Origin: Pseudomonadota bacterium
GTDB taxonomy: Bacteria; Pseudomonadota; Alphaproteobacteria; Acetobacterales; Acetobacteraceae
Length of the DNA: 64,000 bases
Direction of reading: 5' to 3'
Assembly: GCA_019351895.1 (NCBI GenBank)
Contig: JABBOH010000008.1
Span: 1-64,000 of the forward strand
Shown here in pieces: positions 46,544-55,604 of this stretch. Under the pieces are notes generated by a model. It was not told the origin of the DNA. It ran no database searches and saw only the letters and a program-made list of their open reading frames with translations. Each line of letters starts with the position of its first letter. Position 1 is the stretch's first letter. The translations under genes and the position numbers were made by a program.

Positions 46544-47623
46544 GCGATACACCGTGCTGGAGCGGAAGATGTGGCCGGGCAGCAGCACGGTCGTCGGAAA
46601 CTGCGGCTTGTTCGGCGAATCCGGAAAATGCTGCGTCTCGAAGCAGAAGGCGTCCGATTGCCGGTAGGCGACGCCAGCGGTGCCGGCCGAACCGCCGCCC
46701 AGATAATTGCCGGTATAGAACTGCAGCCCGGGCTCCGTCGTCTCCACCTCCAGCACACGGCCGCTGCGCGGCTCGTAAGCGCGCGCGGCGAGCGTCATCG
46801 CATGCGGCCCCGGCTTGTCGAGAACCCAGTTGTGGTCGTAGCCCTTCTGCATGAGGATCTGAGGATGGGCGACGCGGATGCCGGCCGCGATCGGCTTCGG
46901 CTGCCGGAGGTCGAGCGGTGTGCCGTCGACGGGCGCGATGTCGCCGGTCGGGATGCCCGTCGCATCGACGGGCGTGTAGCTTTCGGCGAAGATCTGCACG
47001 ATGTGGTCGAGCACCGACCCCTGGTCGTTGCCGGCGAGATTGAAATAGGCGTGGTTGGTGAGGTTCAGCACCGTCTCCGCTGTCGTCACCGCCTGATAGT
47101 CGATGCGGAACTCGTTGTCGTCGTTGAGGCTGTAGACGACCTCGACCTTCAGCGTGCCGGGGAAGCCCTCGTCGCCATCGGGGCTCACATGGGTCAGCAC
47201 CGCCGAGAGCGCGTGGCCGCTCTGCGCCGCCGTCACCTCCCACACCGCGCGGTCGAAGCCCACGAGCCCGCCATGCAGGGTGTTGCCGTGGTCGTTGGCC
47301 TCGAGCTTGTAGGTCTTGCCGCCGAGGGTGAAGGCAGCGCCGCCGATGCGATTGGCGAAGCGGCCGATGAGCGCGCCGAAATGGCCCGGGTTCTCCTCGT
47401 AGCCGGCCATGTCGGCGTGATCGAGCGTGACATTGGCGAAGCGCCCCTGCCGGTCGGGGGCGAGCATGACCGTGACGATGCCGCCGAGGTCGAGAAAGCG
47501 GATCTCGATCCCCGCCGCATTGCGCATGCGGTACTCGGTCAGGGTCTTGCCCGAGGAGAGCGTGCCGAAGGGCCGGTGGCTCAGCCCCATGGCCGCGGTC
47601 GTGTCGTCTGGCTCTTGCTTCAT
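46523..47623 (-). CDS. galM: Aldose 1-epimerase
   Basis: A 366-residue mutarotase interconverting alpha and beta anomers of aldohexoses. The catalytic His is in NLTNHAYFNLAG (about residue 190) and the catalytic Glu in ETTEPGLQFYTGN (about residue 310). FANRIGGAAFTLGGKTYKL matches the family. The N-terminus before residue 25 is not conserved, so the start is somewhat uncertain. Extra copies of its last codons follow downstream. Confidence 0.92.
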   Translation of the reverse strand: MKQEPDDTTAAMGLSHRPFGTLSSGKTLTEYRMRNAAGIEIRFLDLGGIVTVMLAPDRQGRFANVTLDHADMAGYEENPGHFGALIGRFANRIGGAAFTLGGKTYKLEANDHGNTLHGGLVGFDRAVWEVTAAQSGHALSAVLTHVSPDGDEGFPGTLKVEVVYSLNDDNEFRIDYQAVTTAETVLNLTNHAYFNLAGNDQGSVLDHIVQIFAESYTPVDATGIPTGDIAPVDGTPLDLRQPKPIAAGIRVAHPQILMQKGYDHNWVLDKPGPHAMTLAARAYEPRSGRVLEVETTEPGLQFYTGNYLGGGSAGTAGVAYRQSDAFCFETQHFPDSPNKPQFPTTVLLPGHIFRSSTVYRFKTDRG

Positions 47624-47804
47624 CGTCTCTTCCTGCCGGAGATCAGGGCGCTTGCTCGGGCCAGCCTAGCGGGGGCTTCGCCTCAAGCCCAGGGGCCGCG
47701 CGTGCAACGGCCGCGATCCGCCACCTCCGAGGCAGATGAACTTGGCGGTTTCCAGATCGTTTCGCCTCTGCCATATACAACCCTGGGTAGTGGAGGCGCG
47801 CATC

Positions 47805-48212
47805 ATGGGCGATCGTCGTGTTGAAGTTTCTCCCGTCAAGGCGCGCCTTGCGGCGCGGGGCCGGCGGGCGCAGCGAACCGGCATTGACGGGGAAGGGCGG
47901 GTCGCGCAGGCCCTTGCGGCCAGCGGCTGGGTGATCCGTGGGCGCCGGATGCGCACGGCGGCCGGAGAAATCGACATCGCCGCCGAACGGGACGGGCTGC
48001 TCGCCGTGATCGAGGTCAAGACGCGACGGGATCTGGAAACCGCCGCCTATGCTCTGGGGCCGCGCCAGCGCCGCCGGCTCTGCCAGGCCGCCGCCATTCT
48101 GCAGGGCGAAAATCCCGCTTGGGGTCCGGCGGGGCTGCGCTTCGACGCGTGGCTTGTTGACGCGCTGGGCCGCATGCGCCACGTGCCCGACGCCTTCCGG
48201 GACGAAGGCTGA
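47805..48212 (+). CDS. YraN/UPF0102 family protein
   Basis: A 135-residue protein of the YraN family, distantly related to Holliday-junction-type nucleases. GEGRVAQALAASGW, AAGEIDIAAERDGLLAVIEVKTR (putative D-x-x-E-V-K active site) and RRLCQAA are diagnostic. The ATG at 47805 has TGGAGGCG upstream. Its function is not established; nuclease activity is only a fold-based inference. Confidence 0.88.
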   Translation: MGDRRVEVSPVKARLAARGRRAQRTGIDGEGRVAQALAASGWVIRGRRMRTAAGEIDIAAERDGLLAVIEVKTRRDLETAAYALGPRQRRRLCQAAAILQGENPAWGPAGLRFDAWLVDALGRMRHVPDAFRDEG

Positions 48213-48369
48213 GCGGCGCGCCCGGTGACTTCAGGCACGGCGTCGGCGGCGGCGGGGTGGTGCTTCCCGGGATAAGCGCTATCTCTGATCGGCCGGATCG
48301 ACGATCGGCCGGTGCAGCCGAGGGGGTCAGCGCGAGACGGCTGGCACCGCGAGATGGAGTGACGTCCCG

Positions 48370-49113
48370 ATGGCAGAGCCCCCGCCCATCCAATCGCTGA
48401 CGCGGCGGACCGCGCTGTTTCTCGACCTGGACGGAACCCTTATCGACATCGCGCCGCGCCACGACGAAGTCTGGGTGGCGCCGGACCTGCCCGCGGTGCT
48501 GGCGCGACTGCGAACCGCGCTCGACGGCGCGCTCGCGATCGTCAGTGGCCGCCCGCTTCACGATGTCGTGCGGCTCATCCCCCTCGACCGCCTCTGCATC
48601 GCGGCTGAGCATGGCGCGCGGGTTCGACTGCCTGACGGCACGCTTGAGGAGCACGCGGCCCATCTGCCGGATCGCGCCGGCTGGATCGCCGCGATCAACG
48701 AGGCTCTGCCGCGCTGGCCGGGCGCGTTCCTGGAGGAGAAGACCATCGGCCTCGTCATCCATTACCGCCAGACGCCCCAATCCGGGGCCGAGATCGGCGA
48801 CTTCATGCGCCGGCTGATCGCGCCCGCCGGCGGCGCGGCGGAGCTTCTGACCGCGCTCATGGCCTTTGAAATCCGCCCGGCCGGCGTCGGCAAGGGCCAT
48901 GCCGTGCGCCGCCTCATGCAAGGGGCGCCCTTCGCCGGGCGCGTGCCCGTCTTCATCGGCGACGACGTGACGGACGAAGAGGGTATGGAGGCCGCTGTTG
49001 CCTATGGCGGCCAGGGCCTGCACGTTGCCCGCAACTTCGGCGGCGAGCCGGCAGAGGTGCGGACGTGGCTCGCTGCCATGGCCGACCGGCTGGAGAGCGG
49101 GGCAGGGGCCTGA
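48370..49113 (+). CDS. otsB: Trehalose-6-phosphate phosphatase
   Basis: A 247-residue HAD phosphatase. DLDGTL near residue 20 holds the nucleophile Asp, VSGRPLHDV near 60 motif II and GDDVTDEEGM near 200 the Mg site. It dephosphorylates trehalose-6-phosphate to trehalose, a compatible solute. It starts the otsB-otsA operon; 43 bp separate the two genes. Confidence 0.93.
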   Translation: MAEPPPIQSLTRRTALFLDLDGTLIDIAPRHDEVWVAPDLPAVLARLRTALDGALAIVSGRPLHDVVRLIPLDRLCIAAEHGARVRLPDGTLEEHAAHLPDRAGWIAAINEALPRWPGAFLEEKTIGLVIHYRQTPQSGAEIGDFMRRLIAPAGGAAELLTALMAFEIRPAGVGKGHAVRRLMQGAPFAGRVPVFIGDDVTDEEGMEAAVAYGGQGLHVARNFGGEPAEVRTWLAAMADRLESGAGA

Positions 49114-49156
49114 CCCTGTACCGCATCGGCCGCCACCGGTAACGAAAGGAATCGCC

Positions 49157-50518
49157 TTGTCGCGCCTCGTCATCGTCTCCAACCGGGTGCAGATCCCGTC
49201 GGAGAAGGCTCCTCGCGCCGGCGGCCTCGCGGTCGCACTCGGTGCGGGCCTCAAGCCCGGCACGCTCTGGTTCGGCTGGAGCGGCAAGCGGGGCACCGGC
49301 GGCCGCACGCCGACCCTGCACGAGGCGCAGGGTGTCACCTACGCGACCATCGACCTGACCGATAAGGAGTATCACGAGTTCTACGTCGGCTTCTCGAACG
49401 GCGCGCTGTGGCCGTTGTTGCACTACCGTCTCGACTTTCTCGACTACTTCCGTCACGAGTACGAGGGCTACCGCGGCGTCAACGCCTATTTCGCGGAGAC
49501 GCTGCTGCCGCTGCTGAACGACGACGATCTCGTCTGGGTGCACGACTACCAGCTCATCACCACGGGCGCCGAGATGCGCGAGCGCGGCGCGCAGCACCGG
49601 ATCGGCTTCTTCCTCCACATCCCGTTCGTGCCGCCCGAGATCCTCGACGCGCTGCCCTGCGGCATCCCGCTGCTCCGCGCGCTGTGCGCCTACGATGTGG
49701 TCGGCTTCCACATCGACGACCACAAGAACGCGTTCCTCGCCTGCGTCTCGGCCTTCCTCGACGTGACGCCCGATGAGGATGGCAGTTTCGTCTATGAGGG
49801 CAGGCGAGTGCAGACGATGAGCGATCCCATCGGGATCGATGCCGAGGATTTCGCGGCGACCGCCGCGCGTTCCGCCCGTGGAGCGGAGGTCCGCCGCATC
49901 CGCGAAAGCCTGTTCAGCCGAGCGCTGGTGATCGGCGCGGACAGGCTCGACTACTCCAAGGGGCTGCCCAACCGGTTCCGAGCCTTCGATCAGCTGCTCG
50001 AACGCTTCCCCGAGCATCGCGGCACGGTCTCCATGCTGCAGGTCGCGGCGCGCTCGCGCGAGGACGTGGACCGCTACCAGCAGCTGCGCCGCACGCTCGA
50101 CCGGCTCGTGGGGGACATCAACGGCCGCTACTCGGAGTTCGACTGGATCCCGATCCGCTACATGACGCGGGCGCTCAGCCGCAAAACCTTGGCGGGCTTC
50201 TACCGCGTCGCGCGTGTCGGGCTGGTGACGCCGCTGCGCGACGGCATGAACCTCGTCGCCAAGGAATATGTCGCCGCGCAATCGAGCGCCGATCCGGGCG
50301 TGCTCATCCTGTCGCGTTTCGCGGGTGCGGCTTACGAGCTGCGGGACGCGCTGATCGTCAATCCTTTCGACGCTGACGAGGTGGCGGAGGCGATTAATCA
50401 GGCACTCACGATGGAGCTTCCCGAGCGCAAGGAACGCTGGCAGGCGCTGCGCGAGGTGGTCTGGGCCGGCACGCCGGAGCGCTTTACGGAGACCTTCCTC
50501 GCCGCGCTCCGCCCTTAA
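49157..50518 (+). CDS. otsA: Trehalose-6-phosphate synthase
   Basis: A 453-residue GT20 glycosyltransferase joining UDP-glucose and glucose-6-phosphate. RLVIVSNRV at the start, GGLAVALGAGL, VWVHDYQL, GADRLDYSKGLPNRF and LVTPLRDGMNLVAKEY form the active site. The TTG start at 49157 after AAGGA is favoured; an upstream frame inside otsB has no similarity. The last codons (ERFTETFLAALRP) are repeated twice in degenerate form downstream. Confidence 0.93.
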   Translation: MSRLVIVSNRVQIPSEKAPRAGGLAVALGAGLKPGTLWFGWSGKRGTGGRTPTLHEAQGVTYATIDLTDKEYHEFYVGFSNGALWPLLHYRLDFLDYFRHEYEGYRGVNAYFAETLLPLLNDDDLVWVHDYQLITTGAEMRERGAQHRIGFFLHIPFVPPEILDALPCGIPLLRALCAYDVVGFHIDDHKNAFLACVSAFLDVTPDEDGSFVYEGRRVQTMSDPIGIDAEDFAATAARSARGAEVRRIRESLFSRALVIGADRLDYSKGLPNRFRAFDQLLERFPEHRGTVSMLQVAARSREDVDRYQQLRRTLDRLVGDINGRYSEFDWIPIRYMTRALSRKTLAGFYRVARVGLVTPLRDGMNLVAKEYVAAQSSADPGVLILSRFAGAAYELRDALIVNPFDADEVAEAINQALTMELPERKERWQALREVVWAGTPERFTETFLAALRP

Positions 50519-50636
50519 CCCGCAAGCCGGGGCGCTTCACGGAGACCTTCCTCGCCGCGCTTGGCCCCAGGCCGCAAGCGGGGGCGCTTCACGGAAACCT
50601 TCCTCGCCGCGCTCGGCCCCCAGGCCGCAAGCCGGG
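50479..50636 (+). repeat. Three tandem copies of the otsA 3' end
   Basis: Units beginning GCGCTT(T/C)ACGGA(G/A)ACC start at 50479, 50532 and 50584 (53 and 52 bp apart). The first is inside otsA and carries its stop; the other two, coding RFTETFLAALGP-like peptides without a stop at the same place, are non-functional. No other gene is in the gap to 50651. Confidence 0.9.
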
Positions 50637-50650
50637 GGAGTGCGCTCCGG

Positions 50651-50953
50651 CTACTTCAGACGCTTCAGGCAACCATAGGCGGCGATCGCCGATGCGCGCG
50701 CGGTGGCCGGCTGCACTTCGCCCTCGACCGCCATCGCCGTCACCTTGGTCTTGAGCGCGCTGCGGAGATCGGTGCTCGGCGTGACCTCGGGCGCGACCGC
50801 CTCGTAGATCGCGCTAGCCTCGGGGGCGAGGGATTTCGCGCAGCTTGTGGCGGTGGCCTGATTGGCCCGGGCCGGCACGCTGAGGGCGGACACCGCGACG
50901 GCAAACGCGGCGACCGCGATAGCCGAGCCGGGAAGGCGCAGGGAGGTGAGCAT
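50651..50953 (-). CDS. Small exported hypothetical protein
   Basis: A 100-residue protein. Residues 1-30 are a signal peptide ending VPARA. The mature part is helical with two cysteines (TSCAKSL and YGCLKRLK) near each end and Thr/Ala/Val-rich sequence. Family not recognised. An AGGAG lies upstream of the ATG at 50953. The 267 bp to the esterase gene hold no further gene. Confidence 0.7.
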   Translation of the reverse strand: MLTSLRLPGSAIAVAAFAVAVSALSVPARANQATATSCAKSLAPEASAIYEAVAPEVTPSTDLRSALKTKVTAMAVEGEVQPATARASAIAAYGCLKRLK

Positions 50954-51220
50954 CGGAACTCCTTTCTGTTCGGGCGATTAGCCATCAGAAACCTTACGAT
51001 GGTATTGCCGGCGCCGAAAACAAAAGGGGCAACGTGTTGCAGGCGGCCGGGTAAGTGCGGCCTCGCACGGCTGTGCATTCGTCGCGACGGGCGACAAAAG
51101 CTCTTCAACCTTGCGGAAAATAAATGGTTGCGCAATCTTTGCTCCGAATGATAACGCTTCCAATCGCTGGGCGCCGCCGCTCAGACCGCCTTCGCAAAAA
51201 ACAATCATCGAGGAAATGTC

Positions 51221-52294
51221 ATGAAGCCCAAAGGGCTCGCCTGCTTCGCCGTCGCTGCCCTCGCGCTCGCGCCGATGGCGGCTTTCGCCCAGGCCCCGAC
51301 GCCGCCGAACCCGCCGCTTGCGCCATTGCAGGAGCCGGCCAAGACGCTGCCGGTGCCCTATGCCGATATCAGCCCGGCTATGCAGGCCTTCATCGCCAAG
51401 CCGCTCAACCCGGACTGGAACGATCAGTGGAAGACCGGCGCCGAAGCGCGGGCCTACGCCAACAAGCAGGCCGCCGGCGTCGTGCCCGGCATCCCGGCAA
51501 TGCTCGCACGGCTGCATGTGACGATGAAGTCGGAAACGATGGCCGGCGTGCACGTCTATGTGCTGACGCCCGATTCGATACCGCCCGAGAACAAGGGCAA
51601 GGTTCTCATCCATGTCCATGGCGGCTGCTACGTTCTGTTCCCAGGCGAGTCCGGCACCACCGAGGGCATCATGATGGCCGGCTTCGGCCACTACAAGGTG
51701 ATCTCGGTCGACTACCGCATGCCGCCGGAGGCCTATTTCCCGGCGGCGCTCGACGATGCCGTGGCGGTCTACAAGGATGTTCTGAAGACCACGCCGCCCA
51801 AGGACGTGGCGTTCTTCGGCACATCGGCGGGCGGCGCGCTGACGCTCGAGATGGTGCTGCGCGCGCGGCAGGACGGACTGCCGATGCCCGGCGCCATCGC
51901 GCCCGGCACGCCGATGTCGGACGTGACCAAGACCGGCGACAGCTTCTACACCAACGAGAAGGTCGACAACGTCCTCGTCTCGCGCGACGGGTTCTGCCAG
52001 GCAGCGACCGTCATCTACGCGCATGGCCATGACCTCGCCGATCCGCTGCTCTCGCCGGTCTATGGCGACATGCACGGCTTCCCGCCGGCGATCCTCACCA
52101 CCGGCACCCGCGACCTGCTGCTCAGCAACACGGTGCGCGTGCATCGCAAGCTGCTCCGCTCGGGCGTTCCCGCGATCCTGGAAGTCTTCGAGGGCGAGTC
52201 TCACGCGCAGTATCAGTTCGATGACCGCGTGCCCGAGACGAAGGAGGCCTTCACCGAGATCGCCGACTTCTTCGGCCAGTACCTCGGCCACTGA
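51221..52294 (+). CDS. Exported alpha/beta hydrolase, hormone-sensitive-lipase type
   Basis: A 357-residue esterase. Residues 1-23 are a signal peptide ending AFAQ. The oxyanion motif HVHGGCYVLF is near residue 133, the nucleophile in GTSAGG near 206, the acid Asp near GTRDLLLSN and the His in ESHAQY near 330. It belongs to the HSL/acetyl-esterase group; in the periplasm it may hydrolyse small esters. The substrate is unknown. Confidence 0.9.
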   Translation: MKPKGLACFAVAALALAPMAAFAQAPTPPNPPLAPLQEPAKTLPVPYADISPAMQAFIAKPLNPDWNDQWKTGAEARAYANKQAAGVVPGIPAMLARLHVTMKSETMAGVHVYVLTPDSIPPENKGKVLIHVHGGCYVLFPGESGTTEGIMMAGFGHYKVISVDYRMPPEAYFPAALDDAVAVYKDVLKTTPPKDVAFFGTSAGGALTLEMVLRARQDGLPMPGAIAPGTPMSDVTKTGDSFYTNEKVDNVLVSRDGFCQAATVIYAHGHDLADPLLSPVYGDMHGFPPAILTTGTRDLLLSNTVRVHRKLLRSGVPAILEVFEGESHAQYQFDDRVPETKEAFTEIADFFGQYLGH

Positions 52295-52349
52295 AGACGG
52301 TCGTGACGCGGGCTGACGCCTCCGGGCGTCGGTCCGCGCCGATGACCTG

Positions 52350-53633
52350 TCATGCCATCGACGGGCTTGCCGGTTCCTGGCTGGTGACGACCCGGTTCCG
52401 GCCCGCCCGTTTCGCGGCATAGAGGGCGATGTCGGCGCGCTCGATCAGGAGGTCGATATCCATCTCGTCCGGGTCGAGCGACGCCACGCCCATGCTGACC
52501 GTGAGATGCAAGCCGCCCGCGGCCGTCGGGATCGGGCGCGCCGACACCGATTGCAGAACCTGCTGGGCGATGCGGCCGGCGTCGTGAAGCCGCGTGTGCG
52601 GAAGCAACACGACGAATTCCTCGCCGCCGAAGCGCGCCAGAATGTCCGTGGCGCGGAGGGCGCTTTTGCACAGCGCCGCCACCGCCACCAGCGCCTGATC
52701 CCCGATGCGGTGGCCGAAGCCATCGTTGATCGCCTTGAAATGGTCGATGTCGAGCATCAGCAGGCAGAGGTCGAGCCCGCCTCGGGGCGCGGTGGCCAGA
52801 ATGTGCTCGGCCCGTTCGAAGAACTCACGGCGGCTGCAGACGCCCGTCAGCATGTCGGTGCCGGCGAGCTGGCGCAGCTTTCCCTCCAGCCGGCGCTGCT
52901 CGGTGACATCCCAATAGATGAAGGCGTAATGGCTGCCGATCTTGCTCATCTGGTTGTGCAGCACGCGTGACAGGCCGTCGCGGCAGAGGACGGTCCATTC
53001 CATGACCTGCGGCTCGCCCGGATTGCGGTCGAGCGCCGCGATGGCGTCGTCCCATTGCCGCCGGGCGACGCCGCGCGCCTGCGCGTTCGGGAAGGCGCGC
53101 TCGAACCACTCTGTCATCTCGAGGTCGCAGTAGCCGTCATAGAGATACAGCCGATCCGAGAAGCCGTTGTAGAACACGGCGCGGTGTTGGGAATCGAGGA
53201 TGTCGATGCCGATCGGCAGGGCCTGGATGATCCCGCGAAAGGTTTCCTCCGCATCGTCGGACGCGGTGCCATCGAAGAACAGCGTTCGCTCATCAACGGT
53301 GACCGCCCAGAGAGAGTCCGTATCCGGGATTCTCGTCAGATGGAGGACGAGGTTCGCCGGACCTTTCGCGGTCGAGCAGGACGCGCTGAGGGTGTTGCGG
53401 GAGCCATCCTCGGGGATCGTCCGGACGAAGGCGGCGACGCGGTCCGCGCCGTCCATGCCGATGAGAGTGCTCAACGGCATCGGCGCATCCGTCAAGCCAG
53501 GGCCGAGCACACGGCGCAACGCCCGGTTTGTTCGCACCACGGCGGTGCCGGGAAGCGCCAGAACAAAGACAGGCGCGCTGACGAGATCGAGCCAATCGAG
53601 ATTCAAGATCGCCGCCTTTTCCGGTCGCCGCAT
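52350..53633 (-). CDS. PAS-GGDEF diguanylate cyclase
   Basis: A 427-residue protein with a PAS-like sensor region (about residues 130-255) and a C-terminal GGDEF domain (about 265-420). The active site is GGEEF, and an RxxD inhibitory site (RATD) lies five residues before it, so it should make c-di-GMP with product feedback. No signal or membrane helix is seen, so it is cytoplasmic. The signal sensed is unknown. Confidence 0.92.
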   Translation of the reverse strand: MRRPEKAAILNLDWLDLVSAPVFVLALPGTAVVRTNRALRRVLGPGLTDAPMPLSTLIGMDGADRVAAFVRTIPEDGSRNTLSASCSTAKGPANLVLHLTRIPDTDSLWAVTVDERTLFFDGTASDDAEETFRGIIQALPIGIDILDSQHRAVFYNGFSDRLYLYDGYCDLEMTEWFERAFPNAQARGVARRQWDDAIAALDRNPGEPQVMEWTVLCRDGLSRVLHNQMSKIGSHYAFIYWDVTEQRRLEGKLRQLAGTDMLTGVCSRREFFERAEHILATAPRGGLDLCLLMLDIDHFKAINDGFGHRIGDQALVAVAALCKSALRATDILARFGGEEFVVLLPHTRLHDAGRIAQQVLQSVSARPIPTAAGGLHLTVSMGVASLDPDEMDIDLLIERADIALYAAKRAGRNRVVTSQEPASPSMA

Positions 53634-53762
53634 GGGCGATGCCGCCTACCGCGGCCGGTGAGGCCCGATCGCGCCCCGAAGCTGGCTCCGTTTAGTGCGG
53701 AATCACGCGCCGATGGAACCAAAAAATGTCGCGGCCAATATTTTTCCCTGTGAGGAGCGGGA

Positions 53763-54377
53763 TCAGAACTCGATCCCCTCCTGCGCCTTCACGCCGGCCT
53801 TGAACGGGTGCTTCACCGCCTGCATCTCGGTTACGAGGTCGGCGGCTTCCATAAGCCCCGCGGGCGCGTTCCGCCCCGTCACCACCACATGCAGATCGGG
53901 CCGCCGCGCCGCCAGCGCCGCCAGGACCTCGTCAAGTCCGAGATAGTCGTAGCGCAGCGCGATGCAAAGCTCGTCGAGCACGACGAGCGCCACCTCCGGC
54001 CGCGCCATCTGCCGGCAGGCTTCCTCCCAGGCACGGCGCGCGGCGGCGATGTCGCGCGCGCGGTCCTGCGTCTCCCAGGTGAAGCCCTCGCCCATGCTGT
54101 GCCAGGTCAACCGCTCGCCGAAGGCCGCGAAGCCCATGCGCTCGCCGGTGCTCCAGGCGCCCTTGATGAACTGCACGATGGCGACCGCGCGTCCCCGCCC
54201 CAGCATGCGGAGCGCCAGACCCATCGCCGCCGTCGTCTTGCCCTTGCCGGCACCGGTATGGACCAGCAACAGGCCGCGCTCGATCGTCTTGCCCGCGACC
54301 TCGGCATCCTGCACGGCCTTGCGGCGCGCCATCTTCGCGCGCCAGCGCTCCGCTTCGGTCTCGGTATCGTCGCTCAC
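53763..54377 (-). CDS. cobO: Cob(I)yrinic acid a,c-diamide adenosyltransferase
   Basis: A 204-residue CobO/BtuR enzyme that attaches the adenosyl ligand to cobalt. Walker A HTGAGKGKTTAAMG is near residue 35, followed by FIKGAWSTGER and LDELCIALRYDY. The GTG start overlaps the cobU stop by 4 bp. Transcribed away from the riboswitch with cobU. Confidence 0.95.
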   Translation of the reverse strand: MSDDTETEAERWRAKMARRKAVQDAEVAGKTIERGLLLVHTGAGKGKTTAAMGLALRMLGRGRAVAIVQFIKGAWSTGERMGFAAFGERLTWHSMGEGFTWETQDRARDIAAARRAWEEACRQMARPEVALVVLDELCIALRYDYLGLDEVLAALAARRPDLHVVVTGRNAPAGLMEAADLVTEMQAVKHPFKAGVKAQEGIEF

Positions 54378-54892
54378 TTCACCACCATCGGCAGTCCCGC
54401 CACCATGAACAGCACGCGGTCCGCCCGCGCCGCGATCCGTTGATGCAGCACACCCGCCGCATCGCGAAAATCCCGGCCCAGCCTGTGCTCGGGCACGATG
54501 CCGAGGCCGACCTCGTTCGCCACCAGCACCGTCGGCGCGCGGCGGGCGGCCAGCACCGCCAGCAGAGCCTCGGTCGCGGCCGAAACATCCTCCGACGCCA
54601 GTATGAGGTTCGTCAGCCACAGCGTCAGGCAATCGACCAGCACCGGCGTCTCTCCCGCCGCCTCCAGCGTCGCGGCCAGGGCGCGGGGAGACTCGACCGT
54701 CCGCCACCGCGTGTCCCGCCGGGCGCGGTGGAGGGCGATGCGCGCCGCCATCTCGTCGTCCCAGGCCTCGGCGGTCGCGACATAGGTCCAGGGCGGAGGA
54801 TGGGCCGCGATCAGCGCCTCGCCGTGGCGGCTCTTGCCGGAGCGGGCGCCGCCGAGGATGAGAGTGATGGAGGTATCCGGTTGACGGGCCAT
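54374..54892 (-). CDS. cobU: Adenosylcobinamide kinase/guanylyltransferase
   Basis: A 172-residue CobU (CobP) that phosphorylates and guanylylates cobinamide in nucleotide-loop assembly. Walker A LGGARSGKS is near residue 12, then YVATAEAWDDEM, VLVDCLTLWLTN and VANEVGLGIVPEHRLGRDFRDAAG. The ATG at 54892 lies just left of the divergent riboswitch; the long upstream frame through the riboswitch is not coding. Confidence 0.95.
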   Translation of the reverse strand: MARQPDTSITLILGGARSGKSRHGEALIAAHPPPWTYVATAEAWDDEMAARIALHRARRDTRWRTVESPRALAATLEAAGETPVLVDCLTLWLTNLILASEDVSAATEALLAVLAARRAPTVLVANEVGLGIVPEHRLGRDFRDAAGVLHQRIAARADRVLFMVAGLPMVVK

Positions 54893-54916
54893 TGCCCCGG
54901 CTCTTAGATCATCCGC

Positions 54917-55110
54917 GATGGTTCCTCCAACGGCGCTTGCCGCTTGGGGGATGAAAAGGGAATGCGGTGCGGGTGGCCTCTCCACCCAATGCCGCGGCTG
55001 CCCCCGCAACTGTAAGCGGAAAGCCTCTCGGTCATTTGCCACTGGGCCTCGTCTGGCCTGGGAAGGACGACCGGGCGGCGCCTGATCCGCGAGCCAGGAG
55101 ACCTGCCATC
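54917..55110 (+). promoter_or_regulatory. Cobalamin (AdoCbl) riboswitch
   Basis: The conserved core is clear: GATGG and CCATC ends form P1, a GAAAAGGGAA-like segment, the CTGCCCCCGCAACTGTAAGCGG core at about 54998-55019 and the B12 box GAGCCAGGAGACCTGCC at about 55091-55107. It precedes the cob operon on the plus strand, so high adenosylcobalamin should lower its expression. Confidence 0.92.
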
Positions 55111-55235
55111 GCACGGCCGTTGTTCCTACCGGGCGGGGTGCCTCGGCGGGTTCGCTTTCCCTGACGCTACGGGCCGTTCCCGCAGCGGCATCCCCGCATC
55201 CGTCCGGCGTATGGGCGGCTGACCGGAGAGGCCCC

Positions 55236-55604
55236 GTGGGAAACCCGCATGACCAAGACCACGTCCTGCATGTCTGCGTCACCTGCGGCCATCCGGACGA
55301 GCCGCGCCCGGGCCTGATCCTGCACGACCGCATCGCGGCGCTGATGGGGCCCGACGAGCCCTTCGCGCTCAAGCCCGTCACCTGTCTCGCCCGCTGCGGG
55401 GAGGGCTGCTCCGCCGCCGCGACCGCTCCCGCCAAGTGGGGCTATCTGCTCGGGCGTCTCTCGCCGGATCACGCCGAGGATCTCATCGCCTATGCGCGGA
55501 GCTATGCGGCGGCCCCCACCGGCACGGTGATGCCGAGCCGCAGGGCGCCCAGCCTGCGCGACGTGATCGTCGGGCGCATCCCGGCGCTGGGCATGGCGGC
55601 ATGA
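55236..55604 (+). CDS. DUF1636 thioredoxin-like metal-binding protein
   Basis: A 122-residue protein of the DUF1636 family, often found at the head of cobalamin operons. Cysteine pairs C-x-x-C (VCVTCGH) and CLARCGEGC could bind a metal or Fe-S cluster in a ferredoxin-like fold. The start is GTG after GGAGAGG, about 125 bp downstream of the riboswitch. It ends in an ATGA overlap with cobW. The role in cobalt handling is inferred from context. Confidence 0.85.
   Translation: MGNPHDQDHVLHVCVTCGHPDEPRPGLILHDRIAALMGPDEPFALKPVTCLARCGEGCSAAATAPAKWGYLLGRLSPDHAEDLIAYARSYAAAPTGTVMPSRRAPSLRDVIVGRIPALGMAA

Noticed and set aside
46449-50636. CRISPR array
   Set aside because: The repeats at 46.4 and 50.5 kb are three-copy duplications of coding ends with period 36-53 bp and no distinct spacers; no cas gene is present.
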